Both the position numbers and the translations under genes were made by a program. From Eledone cirrhosa (taxonomy: Eukaryota; Mollusca; Cephalopoda; Octopoda; Eledonidae), in assembly GCA_964016885.1 (NCBI GenBank), contig OZ024741.1, positions 34,362,027-34,426,026 on the forward strand: a stretch of DNA of 64,000 nucleotides, read 5' to 3'. Below, piece after piece: positions 48,561 through 61,100 of this stretch. The notes beneath the pieces were generated by a model that was given only the letters and a program-made list of their open reading frames with translations, made no database searches and had not been told where the DNA came from. Each line of letters opens with the position of its first letter. The first letter of the stretch is position 1.

Positions 48561-48724
48561 TAATATTGACAAATGGTACATTGGATAGGAATATTCTTGT
48601 AGATCTGAATCATGTCATCTCCTTCACCCCCATTTCTGAGGCTCTTGGTAAAGGCATGAACAACATAACATCTCCCTTTGATTGAATATCTAAATTCAAA
48701 ATCTCTGCTGTCTATCCATGTCTG

Positions 48725-48890
48725 CAGTTATCATCATCGTCATCATCATAAACATTACTATATCACCATCATTAATCTAAATCAGAAACCATTATTATCA
48801 CCATCACCATTATCATTATCACCACCACCATCAACATCACTACCACCACTACTGCCATCATCATCATCATTACTATTCTCTATTATTGAT
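48725..48890. repeat. (CAT/ATC)n repeat
   Basis: ATCATCATCGTC and CATCACCACCACC blocks. Confidence 0.85.
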
Positions 48891-49384
48891 GTTGCTAATG
48901 CCTCAAGGATAGTCATGAAAGTCTTCACATCCTTCTGTGTATTAACTCTAAGGCTTCCCTAATTAACAAACTAATTATGATTAATAATAATAATAGGGCA
49001 GTGGCTAAACAATTGATTCACTAATTAGTTTCCACCCCCACCACTTCTTCTTAGTTTAAGTCATGCTTGGGATTCTCACACTGCCTTTCCTTTTTATCCT
49101 GGAGTGTCTAGATACAATGGATACCAGTCATATACTGTGTTTGAGAAGGCAAGAACACCATGCACCACTTACATCTATGTAGTTACTTGAGCTGCAAGGA
49201 AAAGCAGCCAAATCTCTCTTGTATCACAAAGAACACAGTAAATAATATAGTCTTAGATACACTAGTGCTTCAAAAACAAAGCAAAACCCCAAAATAGGCA
49301 AGTTGGTCACAGCTGGAATGGTGAGAGTTACTACATCATTCCCTATTACAAACATTGGCATTCTACTGAGTAAAAATGAAAATA

Positions 49385-49610
49385 AGGGCTGTGGATTGAC
49401 AGTATCAGTAGAGTATCAGACATTATACTTTACGACACAGAGTTACGGCCCTTTACGATCTGAATTTGAATCCTGCCGAGGTTAACTTTGCCTTTCATCC
49501 TTACAGTCATAAGGATAAAATAAAGTACCAGTAATGCATTGGGGTCAATTTAATCAACTTTTCCCCCTCCCAAAATTGTTGACCTTGTGCCTAAATCTGA
49601 AACCATTATT
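49385..49610 (+). mobile_element. ATT-family tRNA SINE, near full length
   Basis: Head GGGCTGTGGATTGACAGTATC, GATCTGAATTTGAATCCTGC, TTTGCCTTTCATCCTTACAG, TTGTGCCTAAATCTGAAAC and (ATT)n. A weaker relic lies at 48996-49141. Confidence 0.82.
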
Positions 49611-50337
49611 ATTATCATGTTATAAAAAGGAGAGTCGAGAAGTATAATATAGTGGAAGAAGAAGAGGGAAAGAGAGAGAATAAGGGTTAACTAACAACTG
49701 AAGTGTAGAACTCTGAGTGGGTGAGGTTGGAAAGTGTGGAGGTATTACTACTTACTTGACTTGTGGTGGTGTTCATCTGGGAGGGGTTAAGCCAGCTCCA
49801 TTGAAGGAATTCATGGTGTAAGTTCATTTCAGTGTAGTTTCTTCAGGTGTTTGGTTTCACAAGTGGTGCCCATCCACAAGTATATCTACTTTAGGATAGT
49901 GCAATCTAAGCATTACATTGGTTATAGTGCTGAGCTCTCGTTTTCACACAACTCAATTTGGTGGAGCCAGTCTGGTGACGGGGATGCATGGGAGGGAGTT
50001 TGGCCAGCAGAGGCAATAAACACAACCTATTTGAGCCATTTTGTAGGCCAGCAGGAGCTCACCCCACAGCCCAGCTCAGGCATATCAACCCTGGGCATCA
50101 GGTATTGAGTGCTACTGATAATCTTAAGAAGACACAGGCTTCCTTTGGCACCTTGTTCTTTGGTACAGTACATGTTATTGTATGTTGGTAGAACGGATGT
50201 CTATGCCAGAGGGGGAGAAGGGCTGAGAAAATACTCTATGATACACTTTAGTTAAGGCTCTCTCACATACTCACGTGAGAGATCTATAATCAATATTTAC
50301 AAAACTGAAAAGCAAATATTGATTTCTTTGTTAATAA

Positions 50338-50531
50338 TAATTGTTTCTACTTTTGGCACCAGGCCAGCAATTATTCCAGTGCATTACTGGTACTTTATTT
50401 TATCAACCCCATAAGGATGAAAGGCAAAGTTAACCTCGGTGGGATTTGAACTCGGATCATAAAGGGAGGTAACTCTATGCTTCAAAGTTTGGCGCTCGAC
50501 CCTCTACCGATACTGCCAATCCACCGCCCTA
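50338..50531 (-). mobile_element. ATT-family tRNA SINE, minus strand
   Basis: Tail TTGTTTCTACTTTTGGCACC at the left, head GCCAATCCACCGCCCT at the right. TTAATAATA sequence on both sides may be the target site (CTTTGTTAATAATA at 50326 and 50537). Confidence 0.85.
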
Positions 50532-50544
50532 ACTTTCTTTGTTA

Positions 50545-52176
50545 ATAATAGTGATTAATAATTAGAAATGATGAAAGCAGACTAATATAGCATTAATTAA
50601 TTAGTATTAGGCACTTATGTGACTGATTCAGGGATAAGAGACAGCACATCTAGGAAGATTTCCTCATCATTTGTGGCTGTTTACAACCACATCATATTAA
50701 AACCACATGTTTTCAGCTGATCAACAGTATTAAACAATGGCAAACCTAGTTAGCACTTACATGGGAGAATGCTTTGGAAGCAAGCACCACCACCTTGTAC
50801 TTGGAGAACAGTTAGCAGAGCCCACTCTGTTGCAACTCTTTGGTCTGGGGATATCCAAAATACTTTCCTTGCTCCTTTCCCAGCTTCCAGGCTTCTTTAA
50901 AGTAATAAATAAAAGAGACAACTTGGAGCAAAGTAGCGTGATGGTTTTCTTGCTTCTCCAACTCTTTATTATTAGGATGATTTCAATATCTCACTGCTGT
51001 CTAAAGAAACATTTAACAACACAGTCGACAATAGTTTCTTTTTATCTTGGCGTCAGACCTAATGTTTTTAGTTCCTATAATTCTTGGACTCCCAGGTGTT
51101 TATACTTCTCCTCCTCCATCCTGGACTGAAGTGAAGTCAAGAGCTCCTGGAGTTGAAGATAAACATGTTTACAGGATTCTGTGAGGTATCTTTTATTTAA
51201 ATAATGGTTTCTGATTTAGGCACAAGGCCAGCAAATTTGGCAGAAAGAGAAATATGCTTAAATCAACTCCAGTGCATTACTGATACTTTTATTAACCCCT
51301 TTTTTAATAGTGCTAGTGAAAACATGCAAGTTTTCTTTTCTAAGGTCCAGAGTTAGGGAAAATGTGTTTGCTGGGAAGGAAAGAATAGGGTTAATTCATG
51401 AATTTAATTTAAAATATGAACAAAACTCTGTTTCTCCTCACAAAAGAGGAAGATGGCTTTGCTGAAGAAGAAAACATTACTACACGGGAGGTGGGGTAGT
51501 GTGTGGGTGGGGTAAGGACTTGCAGTGTTACTATATGGACAAGAAAAATATATTAGGAGGAGATGGAGGTAAGTCATTTCACTGCCACTGCCACACCTCC
51601 AATCATTTTCCAACATCCCCTCTATATACATGTGTATATATATATATATACATACATAAATATGTATATACATCATGTACACCAAATTTATAGGATCAAT
51701 AAGGAGACAGACAATGAGACCTCAGTCACCACTACCCCCATCCCACTACCACCGCCACCATTATTATTACTATTACATCTCCCCTCCTTCCACTATGACT
51801 ATGATTAAGATAAAGACAAAAGTTAGCAGAAGACTTTAAATGTAGATGTTTCTCAAACTGTTGCACTTATTCAAAGTGAAAGGAAAAAAAGACTAAGAAT
51901 TGGATATAAAACAAAATAATAATAATAATAATAATAAATACATGAAAACAACTGTCTATCTTTTTTTTTTATTTTTTTGTTTGTTTTTTTGTGTAAAAGA
52001 ACTTTGTCTATAAAACAAATGAGCTATCAATACTGTTGTTTGTTGTTAATTAACTGTTGTATTTTTGTTGTAGATGTTGTTGTACTGGTCAGCCAAACAT
52101 ACATTCATCATACATTAGTGTGTGGCAACCTAGGTATGCTGTGGGCAAATAGAAATGTGTTTCGTTGGGAAGTGGG
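50545..52176. other. Flank before the second array, no gene assigned
   Basis: A SINE tail relic (minus) at 51205-51300, TA repeats at 51635-51670, (AAT)n at 51915-51940, poly-T at 51960-51990. A 130-codon frame at 50737-51129 has no recognised domain and no splice or repeat support. Confidence 0.5.
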
Positions 52177-55100
52177 GTAGTGTAGGAAGTCACGGTATGT
52201 GGTGAGGGGTGTAGCATAGTAAGTTAAGGTATGTTGTGTGAGGTGTAGTAAGTGAAGGTATGTTGTGTGAGGTGTAGTGTAGTAAGTCAAGGTATGTGGT
52301 GGAGGTGTAGTAAGTTAAGATCTGTGGTGGGGGTCTAGTGTAGTAAGTCAAGGTATGTTGTGTGAGGTGTAGTGTAGTAAGTGAAGGTATGTTGTGTGAG
52401 GTGTAGTGTAGTAAGTCAAGGTATGTGGTGGAGGTGTAGTAAGTTAAGATCTGTGGTGGGGGTCTAGTGTAGTAAGTCAAGGTATGTTGTGTGAGGTGTA
52501 GTGTAGTAAGTCAAGGTATGTTGTGTGAGGTGTAGTGTAGTAAGTCAAGGTATGTGGTGGAGGTGTAGTAAGTTAAGATCTGTGGTGGGGGTCTAGTGTA
52601 GTAAGTCAAGGTATGTTGTGTGAGGTGTAGTGTAGTAAGTCAAGGTATGTGGTGGAGGTGTAGTAAGTTAAGGTCTGTGGTGGGGGTCTAGTGTAGTAAG
52701 TCAAGGTATGTTGTGTGAGGTGTAATGTAGTAAGTCAAGGTATGTTGTGTGAGGTGTAGTAGGTCAAGGTATGTTGTGTGAGGTGTAGTAGGTCAAGGTA
52801 TGTTGTGTGAGGTGTAGTGTAGTAGGTCAAGGTATGTTGTGTGAGGTGTAGTGTAGTAAGTGAAGGTATGTTGTGTGAGGTGTAGTGTAGTAAGTCAAGG
52901 TATGTTGTGTGAGGTGTAGTGTAGTAAGTCAAGGTATGTTGTGTGAGGTGTAGTGTAGTAAGTGAAGGTATGTTGTGTGAGGTGTAGTGTAGTAAGTGAA
53001 GGTATGTTGTGTGAGGTGTAGTGTAGTAAGTCAAGGTATGTTGTGTGAGGTGTAGTGTAGTAAGTCAAGGTATGTTGTGTGAGGTGTAGTGTAGTAAGTC
53101 AAGGTATGTGGTGGAGGTGTAGTAAGTTAAGGTCTGTGGTGGGGGTCTAGTGTAGTAAGTCAAGGTATGTTGTGTGAGGTGTAGTGTAGTAAGTCAAGGT
53201 ATGTGGTGGAGGTGTAGTGTAGTAAGTCAAGGTATGTGGTGGAGGTGTAGTAAGTTAAGGTCTGTGGTGGGGGTCTAGTGTAGTAAGTCAAGGTATGTTG
53301 TGTGAGGTGTAATGTAGTAAGTCAAGGTATGTTGTGTGAGGTGTAGTAGGTCAAGGTATGTTGTGTGAGGTGTAGTGTAGTAGGTCAAGGTATGTTGTGT
53401 GAGGTGTAGTGTAGTAAGTCAAGGTATGTTGTGTGAGGTGTAGTGTAGTAAGTCAAGGTATGTGGTGGAGGTGTAGTAAGTTAAGGTCTGTGGTGGGGGT
53501 CTAGTGTAGTAAGTCAAGGTATGTTGTGTGAGGTGTAGTGTAGTAAGTCAAGGTATGTTGTGTGAGGTGTAGTGTAGTAAGTCAAGGTATGTTGTGTGAG
53601 GTGTAGTGTAGTAGGTCAAGGTATGTTGTGTGAGGTGTAGTGTAGTAGGTCAAGGTATGTTGTGTGAGGTGTAGTGTAGTAGGTCAAGGTATGTTGTGTG
53701 AGGTGTAGTGTAGTAAGTCAAGGTATGTTGTGTGAGGTGTAGTGTAGTAAGTCAAGGTATGTTGTGTGAGGTGTAGTGTAGTAGGTCAAGGTATGTTGTG
53801 TGAGGTGTAGTGTAGTAAGTCAAGGTATGTTGTGTGAGGTGTAGTGTAGTAAGTGAAGGTATGTTGTGTGAGGTGTAGTGTAGTAAGTGAAGGTATGTTG
53901 TGTGAGGTGTAGTGTAGTAAGTCAAGGTATGTTGTGTGAGGTGTAGTGTAGTAAGTCAAGGTATGTTGTGTGAGGTGTAGTGTAGTAAGTGAAGGTATGT
54001 TGTGTGAGGTGTAGTGTAGTAAGTGAAGGTATGTTGTGTGAGGTGTAGTGTAGTAAGTCAAGGTATGTTGTGTGAGGTGTAGTGTAGTAAGTCAAGGTAT
54101 GTTGTGTGAGGTGTAGTGTAGTAAGTCAAGGTATGTTGTGTGAGGTGTAGTGTAGTAAGTGAAGGTATGTTGTGTGAGGTGTAGTGTAGTAAGTGAAGGT
54201 ATGTTGTGTGAGGTGTAGTGTAGTAAGTCAAGGTATGTTGTGTGAGGTGTAGTGTAGTAAGTCAAGGTATGTTGTGTGAGGTGTAGTGTAGTAAGTGAAG
54301 GTATGTTGTGTGAGGTGTAGTGTAGTAAGTCAAGGTATGTTGTGTGAGGTGTAGTGTAGTAAGTGAAGGTATGTTGTGTGAGGTGTAGTGTAGTAAGTCA
54401 AGGTATGTTGTGTGAGGTGTAGTGTAGTAAGTCAAGGTATGTTGTGTGAGGTGTAGTGTAGTAAGTGAAGGTATGTTGTGTGAGGTGTAGTGTAGTAAGT
54501 CAAGGTATGTTGTGTGAGGTGTAGTGTAGTAAGTGAAGGTATGTTGTGTGAGGTGTAGTGTAGTAAGTCAAGGTATGTTGTGTGAGGTGTAGTGTAGTAG
54601 GTCAAGGTATGTTGTGTGAGGTGTAGTGTAGTAAGTGAAGGTATGTTGTGTGAGGTGTAGTGTAGTAAGTGAAGGTATGTTCTGTGAGGTGTAGTGTAGT
54701 AAGTCAAGGTATGTTGTGTGAGGTGTAGTGTAGTAAGTGAAGGTATGTTGTGTGAGGTGTAGTGTAGTAAGTCAAGGTATGTTGTGTGAGGTGTAGTGTA
54801 GTAAGTGAAGGTATGTTGTGTGAGGTGTAGTGTAGTAAGTCAAGGTATGTTGTGTGAGGTGTAGTGTAGTAAGTCAAGGTATGTTGTGTGAGGTGTAGTG
54901 TAGTAAGTCAAGGTATGTTGTGTGAGGTGTAGTGTAGTAAGTCAAGGTATGTTGTGTGAGGTGTAGTGTAGTAAGTCAAGGTATGTTGTGTGAGGTGTAG
55001 TGTAGTAAGTCAAGGTATGTTGTGTGAGGTGTAGTGTAGTAGGTCAAGGTATGTTGTGTGAGGTGTAGTGTAGTAAGTCAAGGTATGTTGTGTGAGGTGT

Positions 55101-58100
55101 AGTGTAGTAAGTCAAGGTATGTTGTGTGAGGTGTAGTGTAGTAAGTGAAGGTATGTTGTGTGAGGTGTAGTGTAGTAAGTCAAGGTATGTTGTGTGAGGT
55201 GTAGTGTAGTAAGTCAAGGTATGTTGTGTGAGGTGTAGTGTAGTAAGTCAAGGTATGTTGTGTGAGGTGTAGTGTAGTAAGTGAAGGTATGTTGTGTGAG
55301 GTGTAGTGTAGTAAGTCAAGGTATGTTGTGTGAGGTGTAGTGTAGTAAGTCAAGGTATGTTGTGTGAGGTGTAGTGTAGTAAGTGAAGGTATGTTGTGTG
55401 AGGTGTAGTGTAGTAAGTGAAGGTATGTTCTGTGAGGTGTAGTGTAGTAAGTCAAGGTATGTTGTGTGAGGTGTAGTAAGTCAAGGTATGTTGTGTGAGG
55501 TGTAGTGTAGTAAGTCAAGGTATGTTGTGTGAGGTGTAGTGTAGTAAGTCAAGGTATGTTGTGTGAGGTGTAGTGTAGTAGGTCAAGGTATGTTGTGTGA
55601 GGTGTAGTGTAGTAAGTCAAGGTATGTTGTGTGAGGTGTAGTGTAGTAAGTGAAGGTATGTTGTGTGAGGTGTAGTGTAGTAAGTCAAGGTATGTTGTGT
55701 GAGGTGTAGTGTAGTAAGTGAAGGTATGTTGTGTGAGGTGTAGTAAGTCAAGGTATGTTGTGTGAGGTGTAGTGTAGTAAGTGAAGGTATGTTGTGTGAG
55801 GTGTAGTGTAGTAAGTCAAGGTATGTTGTGTGAGGTGTAGTGTAGTAAGTCAAGGTATGTTGTGTGAGGTGTAGTGTAGTAAGTCAAGGTATGTTGTGTG
55901 TAGTGTAGTAAGTGAAGGTATGTTGTGTGAGGTGTAGTGTAGTAAGTCAAGGTATGTTGTGTGAGGTGTAGTGTAGTAAGGCAAGGTATGTTGTGTGAGG
56001 TGTAGTGTAGTAAGTCAAGGTATGTTGTGTGAGATGTAGTGTAGTAAGTCAATGTATGTTGTGTGAGGTGTAGTGTAGTAAGTGAAGGTATGTTGTGTGA
56101 GGTGTAGTGTAGTAAGTCAAGGTATGTTGTGTGTAGTGTAGTAAGTGAAGGTATGTTGTGTGAGGTGTAGTGTAGTAAGTCAAGGTATGTTGTGTGAGGT
56201 GTAGTGTAGTAAGTCAAGGTATGTTGTGTGTAGTGTAGTAGGTCAAGGTATGTTGTGTGAGGTGTAGTGTAGTAAGTCAAGGTATGTTGTGTGTAGTGTA
56301 GTAAGTCAAGGTATGTTGTGTGAGGTGTAGTGTAGTAAGTCAAGGTATGTTGTGTGAGGTGTAGTGTAGTAAGTCAAGGTATGTTGTGTGTAGTGTAGTA
56401 AGTGAAGGTATGTTGTGTGAGGTGTAGTGTAGTAAGTCAAGGTATGTTGTGTGAGGTGTAGTGTAGTAAGGCAAGGTATGTTGTGTGAGGTGTAGTGTAG
56501 TAAGTCAAGGTATGTTGTGTGAGATGTAGTGTAGTAAGTGAAGGTATGTTGTGTGAGATGTAGTGTAGTAAGTCAATGTATGTTGTGTGAGGTGTAGTAG
56601 GTCAAGGTATGTTGTGTGAGGTGTAGTGTAGTAAGTCAAGGTATGTTGTGTGAGGTGTAGTGTAGTAAGTGAAGGTATGTTGTGTGAGGTGTAGTGTAGT
56701 AGGTCAAGGTATGTTGTGTGAGGTGTAGTGTAGTAAGTCAAGGTATGTTGTGTGAGGTGTAGTGTAGTAAGTCAAGGTATGTTGTGTGAGGTGTAGTGTA
56801 GTAAGTCAAGGTATGTTGTGTGAGGTGTAGTAGGTCAATGTATGTTGTGTGAGGTGTAGTGTAGTAAGTCAAGGTATGTTGTGTGAGGTGTAGTGTAGTA
56901 GGTCAAGGTATGTTGTGTGAGGTGTAGTGTAGTAAGTGAAGGTATGTTGTGTGAGGTGTAGTAAGTCAAGGTATGTTGTGTGAGGTGTAGTGTAGTAGGT
57001 CAAGGTATGTTGTGTGAGGGGTAGTGTAGTAAGTGAAGGTATGTTGTGTGAGGTGTAGTGTAGTAAGTCAAGGTATGTTGTGTGAGGTGTAGTGTAGTAG
57101 GTCAAGGTATGTTGTGTGAGGTGTAGTGTAGTAAGGCAAGGTATGTTGTGTGAGGTGTAGTGTAGTAGGTCAAGGTATGTTGTGTGAGGTGTAGTGTAGT
57201 AAGTGAAGGTATGTTGTGTGAGGTGTAGTGTAGTAAGTCAAGGTATGTTGTGTGAGGTGTAGTGTAGTAAGTGAAGGTATGTTGTGTGAGGTGTAGTGTA
57301 GTAGGTCAAGGTATGTTGTGTGAGGTGTAGTGTAGTAGGTCAAGATATGTTGTGTGAGGTGTAGTGTAGTAAGTGAAGGTATGTTGTGTGAGGTGTAGTG
57401 TAGTAGGTCAAGGTATGTTGTGTGAGGTGTAGTGTAGTAAGTGAAGGTATGTTGTGTGAGGTGTAGTGTAGTAAGTCAAGGTATGTTGTGTGAGGTGTAG
57501 TGTAGTAAGTGAAGGTATGTTGTGTGAGGTGTAGTGTAGTAGGTCAAGGTATGTTGTGTGAGGTGTAGTGTAGTAGGTCAAGATATGTTGTGTGAGGTGT
57601 AGTGTAGTAAGTCAAGGTATGTTGTGTGAGGTGTAGTGTAGTAAGTCAAGGTATGTTGTGTGAGGTGTAGTGTAGTAAGTCAAGGTATGTTGTGTGAGGT
57701 GTAGTGTAGTAAGTGAAGGTATGTTGTGTGAGGTGTAGTGTAGTAGGTCAAGATATGTTGTGTGAGGTGTAGTGTAGTAAGTCAAGGTATGTTGTGTGAG
57801 GTGTAGTGTAGTAAGTCAAGGTATGTTGTGTGAGGTGTAGTGTAGTAAGGCAAGGTATGTTGTGTGAGGTGTAGTGTAGTAAGTCAAGGTATGTTGTGTG
57901 AGGTGTAGTGTAGTAAGTCAAGGTATGTTGTGTGAGGTGTAGTGTAGTAAGTCAAGGTATGTTGTGTGAGGTGTAGTGTAGTAAGTGAAGGTATGTTGTG
58001 TGAGGTGTAGTAGGTCAAGGTATGTTGTGTGAGGTGTAGTGTAGTAAGTCAAGGTATGTTGTGTGAGGTGTAGTGTAGTAAGTGAAGGTATGTTGTGTGA

Positions 58101-61100
58101 GGTGTAGTAGGTCAAGGTATGTTGTGTGAGGTGTAGTGTAGTAAGTCAAGGTATGTTGTGTGAGGTGTAGTGTAGTAAGTGAAGGTATGTTGTGTGAGGT
58201 GTAGTAGGTCAAGGTATGTTGTGTGAGGTGTAGTGTAGTAAGTCAAGGTATGTTGTGTGAGGTGTAGTGTAGTAAGTCAAGGTATGTTGTGTGAGGTGTA
58301 GTGTAGTAAGTGAAGGTATGTTGTGTGAGGTGTAGTGTAGTAAGTCAAGGTATGTTGTGTGAGGTGTAGTGTAGTAAGTCAAGGTATGTTGTGTGAGGTG
58401 TAGTGTAGTAAGTCAAGGTATGTTGTGTGAGGTGTAGTGTAGTAAGTGAAGGTATGTTGTGTGAGGTGTAGTGTAGTAAGTCAAGGTATGTTGTGTGAGG
58501 TGTAGTGTAGTAAGGCAAGGTATGTTGTGTGAGGTGTAGTGTAGTAAGTCAAGGTATGTTGTGTGAGGTGTAGTGTAGTAAGTCAAGGTATGTTGTGTGA
58601 GGTGTAGTGTAGTAAGGCAAGGTATGTTGTGTGAGGTGTAGTGTAGTAAGTCAAGGTATGTTGTGTGAGGTGTAGTGTAGTAAGTCAAGGTATGTTGTGT
58701 GAGGTGTAGTGTAGTAAGTCAAGGTATGTTGTGTGAGGTGTTAGTGTAGTAAGTGAAGGTATGTTGTGTGAGGTGTAGTAGGTCAAGGTATGTTGTGTGA
58801 GGTGTAGTGTAGTAAGTCAAGGTATGTTGTGTGAGGTGTAGTGTAGTAAGTGAAGGTATGTTGTGTGAGGTGTAGTAGGTCAAGGTATGTTGTGTGAGGT
58901 GTAGTGTAGTAAGTCAAGGTATGTTGTGTGAGGTGTAGTGTAGTAAGTGAAGGTATGTTGTGTGAGGTGTAGTAGGTCAAGGTATGTTGTGTGAGGTGTA
59001 GTGTAGTAAGTCAAGGTATGTTGTGTGAGGTGTAGTGTAGTAAGTCAAGGTATGTTGTGTGAGGTGTAGTGTAGTAAGTGAAGGTATGTTGTGTGAGGTG
59101 TAGTAGGTCAAGGTATGTTGTGTGAGGTGTAGTGTAGTAAGTCAAGGTATGTTGTGTGAGGTGTAGTGTAGTAAGTCAAGGTATGTTGTGTGAGGTGTAG
59201 TGTAGTAAGTGAAGGTATGTTGTGTGAGGTGTAGTAGGTCAAGGTATGTTGTGTGAGGTGTAGTGTAGTAAGTCAAGGTATGTTGTGTGAGGTGTAGTGT
59301 AGTAAGTCAAGGTATGTTGTGTGAGGTGTAGTGTAGTAAGTGAAGGTATGTTGTGTGAGGTGTAGTGTAGTAAGTCAAGGTATGTTGTGTGAGGTGTAGT
59401 GTAGTAAGTCAAGGTATGTTGTGTGAGGTGTAGTGTAGTAAGTCAAGGTATGTTGTGTGAGGTGTAGTGTAGTAAGTGAAGGTATGTTGTGTGAGGTGTA
59501 GTGTAGTAAGTGAAGGTATGTTGTGTGAGGTGTAGTGTAGTAAGTCAAGGTATGTTGTGTGAGGTGTAGTGTAGTAAGTGAAGGTATGTTGTGTGAGGTG
59601 TAGTGTAGTAAGTCAAGGTATGTTGTGTGAGGTGTAGTGTAGTAAGTCAAGGTATGTTGTGTGAGGTGTAGTGTAGTAAGTGAAGGTATGTTGTGTGAGG
59701 TGTAGTGTAGTAAGTCAAGGTATGTTGTGTGAGGTGTAGTGTAGTAAGTGAAGGTATGTTGTGTGAGGTGTAGTGTAGTAAGTGAAGGTATGTTGTGTGA
59801 GGTATAGTGTAGTAGGTCAAGGTATGTTGTGTGAGGTGTAGTGTAGTAAGTCAAGGTATGTTGTGTGAGGTGTAGTGTAGTAAGTCAAGGTATGTTGTGT
59901 GAGGTGTAGTGTAGTAAGTCAAGGTATGTTGTGTGAGGTGTAGTGTAGTAGGTCAAGGTATGTTGTGTGAGGTGTAGTGTAGTAAGTCAAGGTATGTTGT
60001 GTGAGGTGTAGTGTAGTGTAGTAAGTGAAGGTATGTTGTGTGAGGTGTAGTGTAGTAGGTCAAGGTATGTTGTGTGAGGTGTAGTGTAGTAAGTGAAGGT
60101 ATGTTGTGTGAGGTGTAGTGTAGTAAGTCAAGGTATGTTGTGTGAGGTGTGTAGTAAGTCAAGGTATGTTGTGTGAGGTGTAGTGTAGTAAGTCAAGGTA
60201 TGTTGTGTGAGGTGTAGTAGGTCAAGGTATGTTGTGTGAGGTGTAGTGTAGTAAGTGAAGGTATGTTGTGTGAGGTGTAGTGTAGTAAGTGAAGGTATGT
60301 TGTGTGAGGTGTAGTGTAGTAAGTGAAGGTATGTTGTGTGAGGTGTAGTGTAGTAAGTCAAGGTATGTTGTGTGAGGTGTAGTGTAGTAGGTCAAGGTAT
60401 GTTGTGTGAGGTATAGTGTAGTAAGTCAAGGTATGTTGTGTGAGGTGTAGTGTAGTAAGTGAAGGTATGTTGTGTGAGGTGTAGTGTAGTAAGTGAAGGT
60501 ATGTTGTGTGAGGTGTAGTGTAGTAAGTCAAGGTATGTTGTGTGAGGTGTAGTGTAGTAAGTCAAGGTATGTTGTGTGAGGTGTAGTGTAGTAAGTGAAG
60601 GTATGTTGTGTGAGGTGTAGTGTAGTAAGTCAAGGTATGTTGTGTGAGGTGTAGTGTAGTAAGTCAAGGTATGTTGTGTGAGGTGTAGTGTAGTAGGTCA
60701 AGGTATGTTGTGTGAGGTGTAGTAGGTCAAGGTATGTTGTGTGAGGTGTAGTGTAGTAGGTCAAGGTATGTTGTGTGAGGTGTAGTGTAGTAAGTCAAGG
60801 TATGTTGTGTGAGGTGTAGTGTAGTAGGTCAAGGTATGTTGTGTGAGGTGTAGTGTAGTAAGTGAAGGTATGTTGTGTGAGGTGTAGTGTAGTAAGTCAA
60901 GGTATGTTGTGTGAGGTGTGTAGTAAGTCAAGGTATGTTGTGTGAGGTGTAGTGGAGTAAGTGAAGGTATGTTGTGTGAGGTGTAGTGTAGTAAGTGAAG
61001 GTATGTTGTGTGAGGTGTAGTGTAGTAAGTGAAGGTATGTTGTGTGAGGTGTAGTGTAGTAGGTCAAGGTATGTTGTGTGAGGTGTAGTGTAGTAAGTCA

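Noticed and set aside
50737..51129. 130-codon + frame beginning MANLVSTYMGEC
   Set aside because: No recognised domain, no splice signals or neighbours supporting it; length is not exceptional for a 64-kb AT-rich window.
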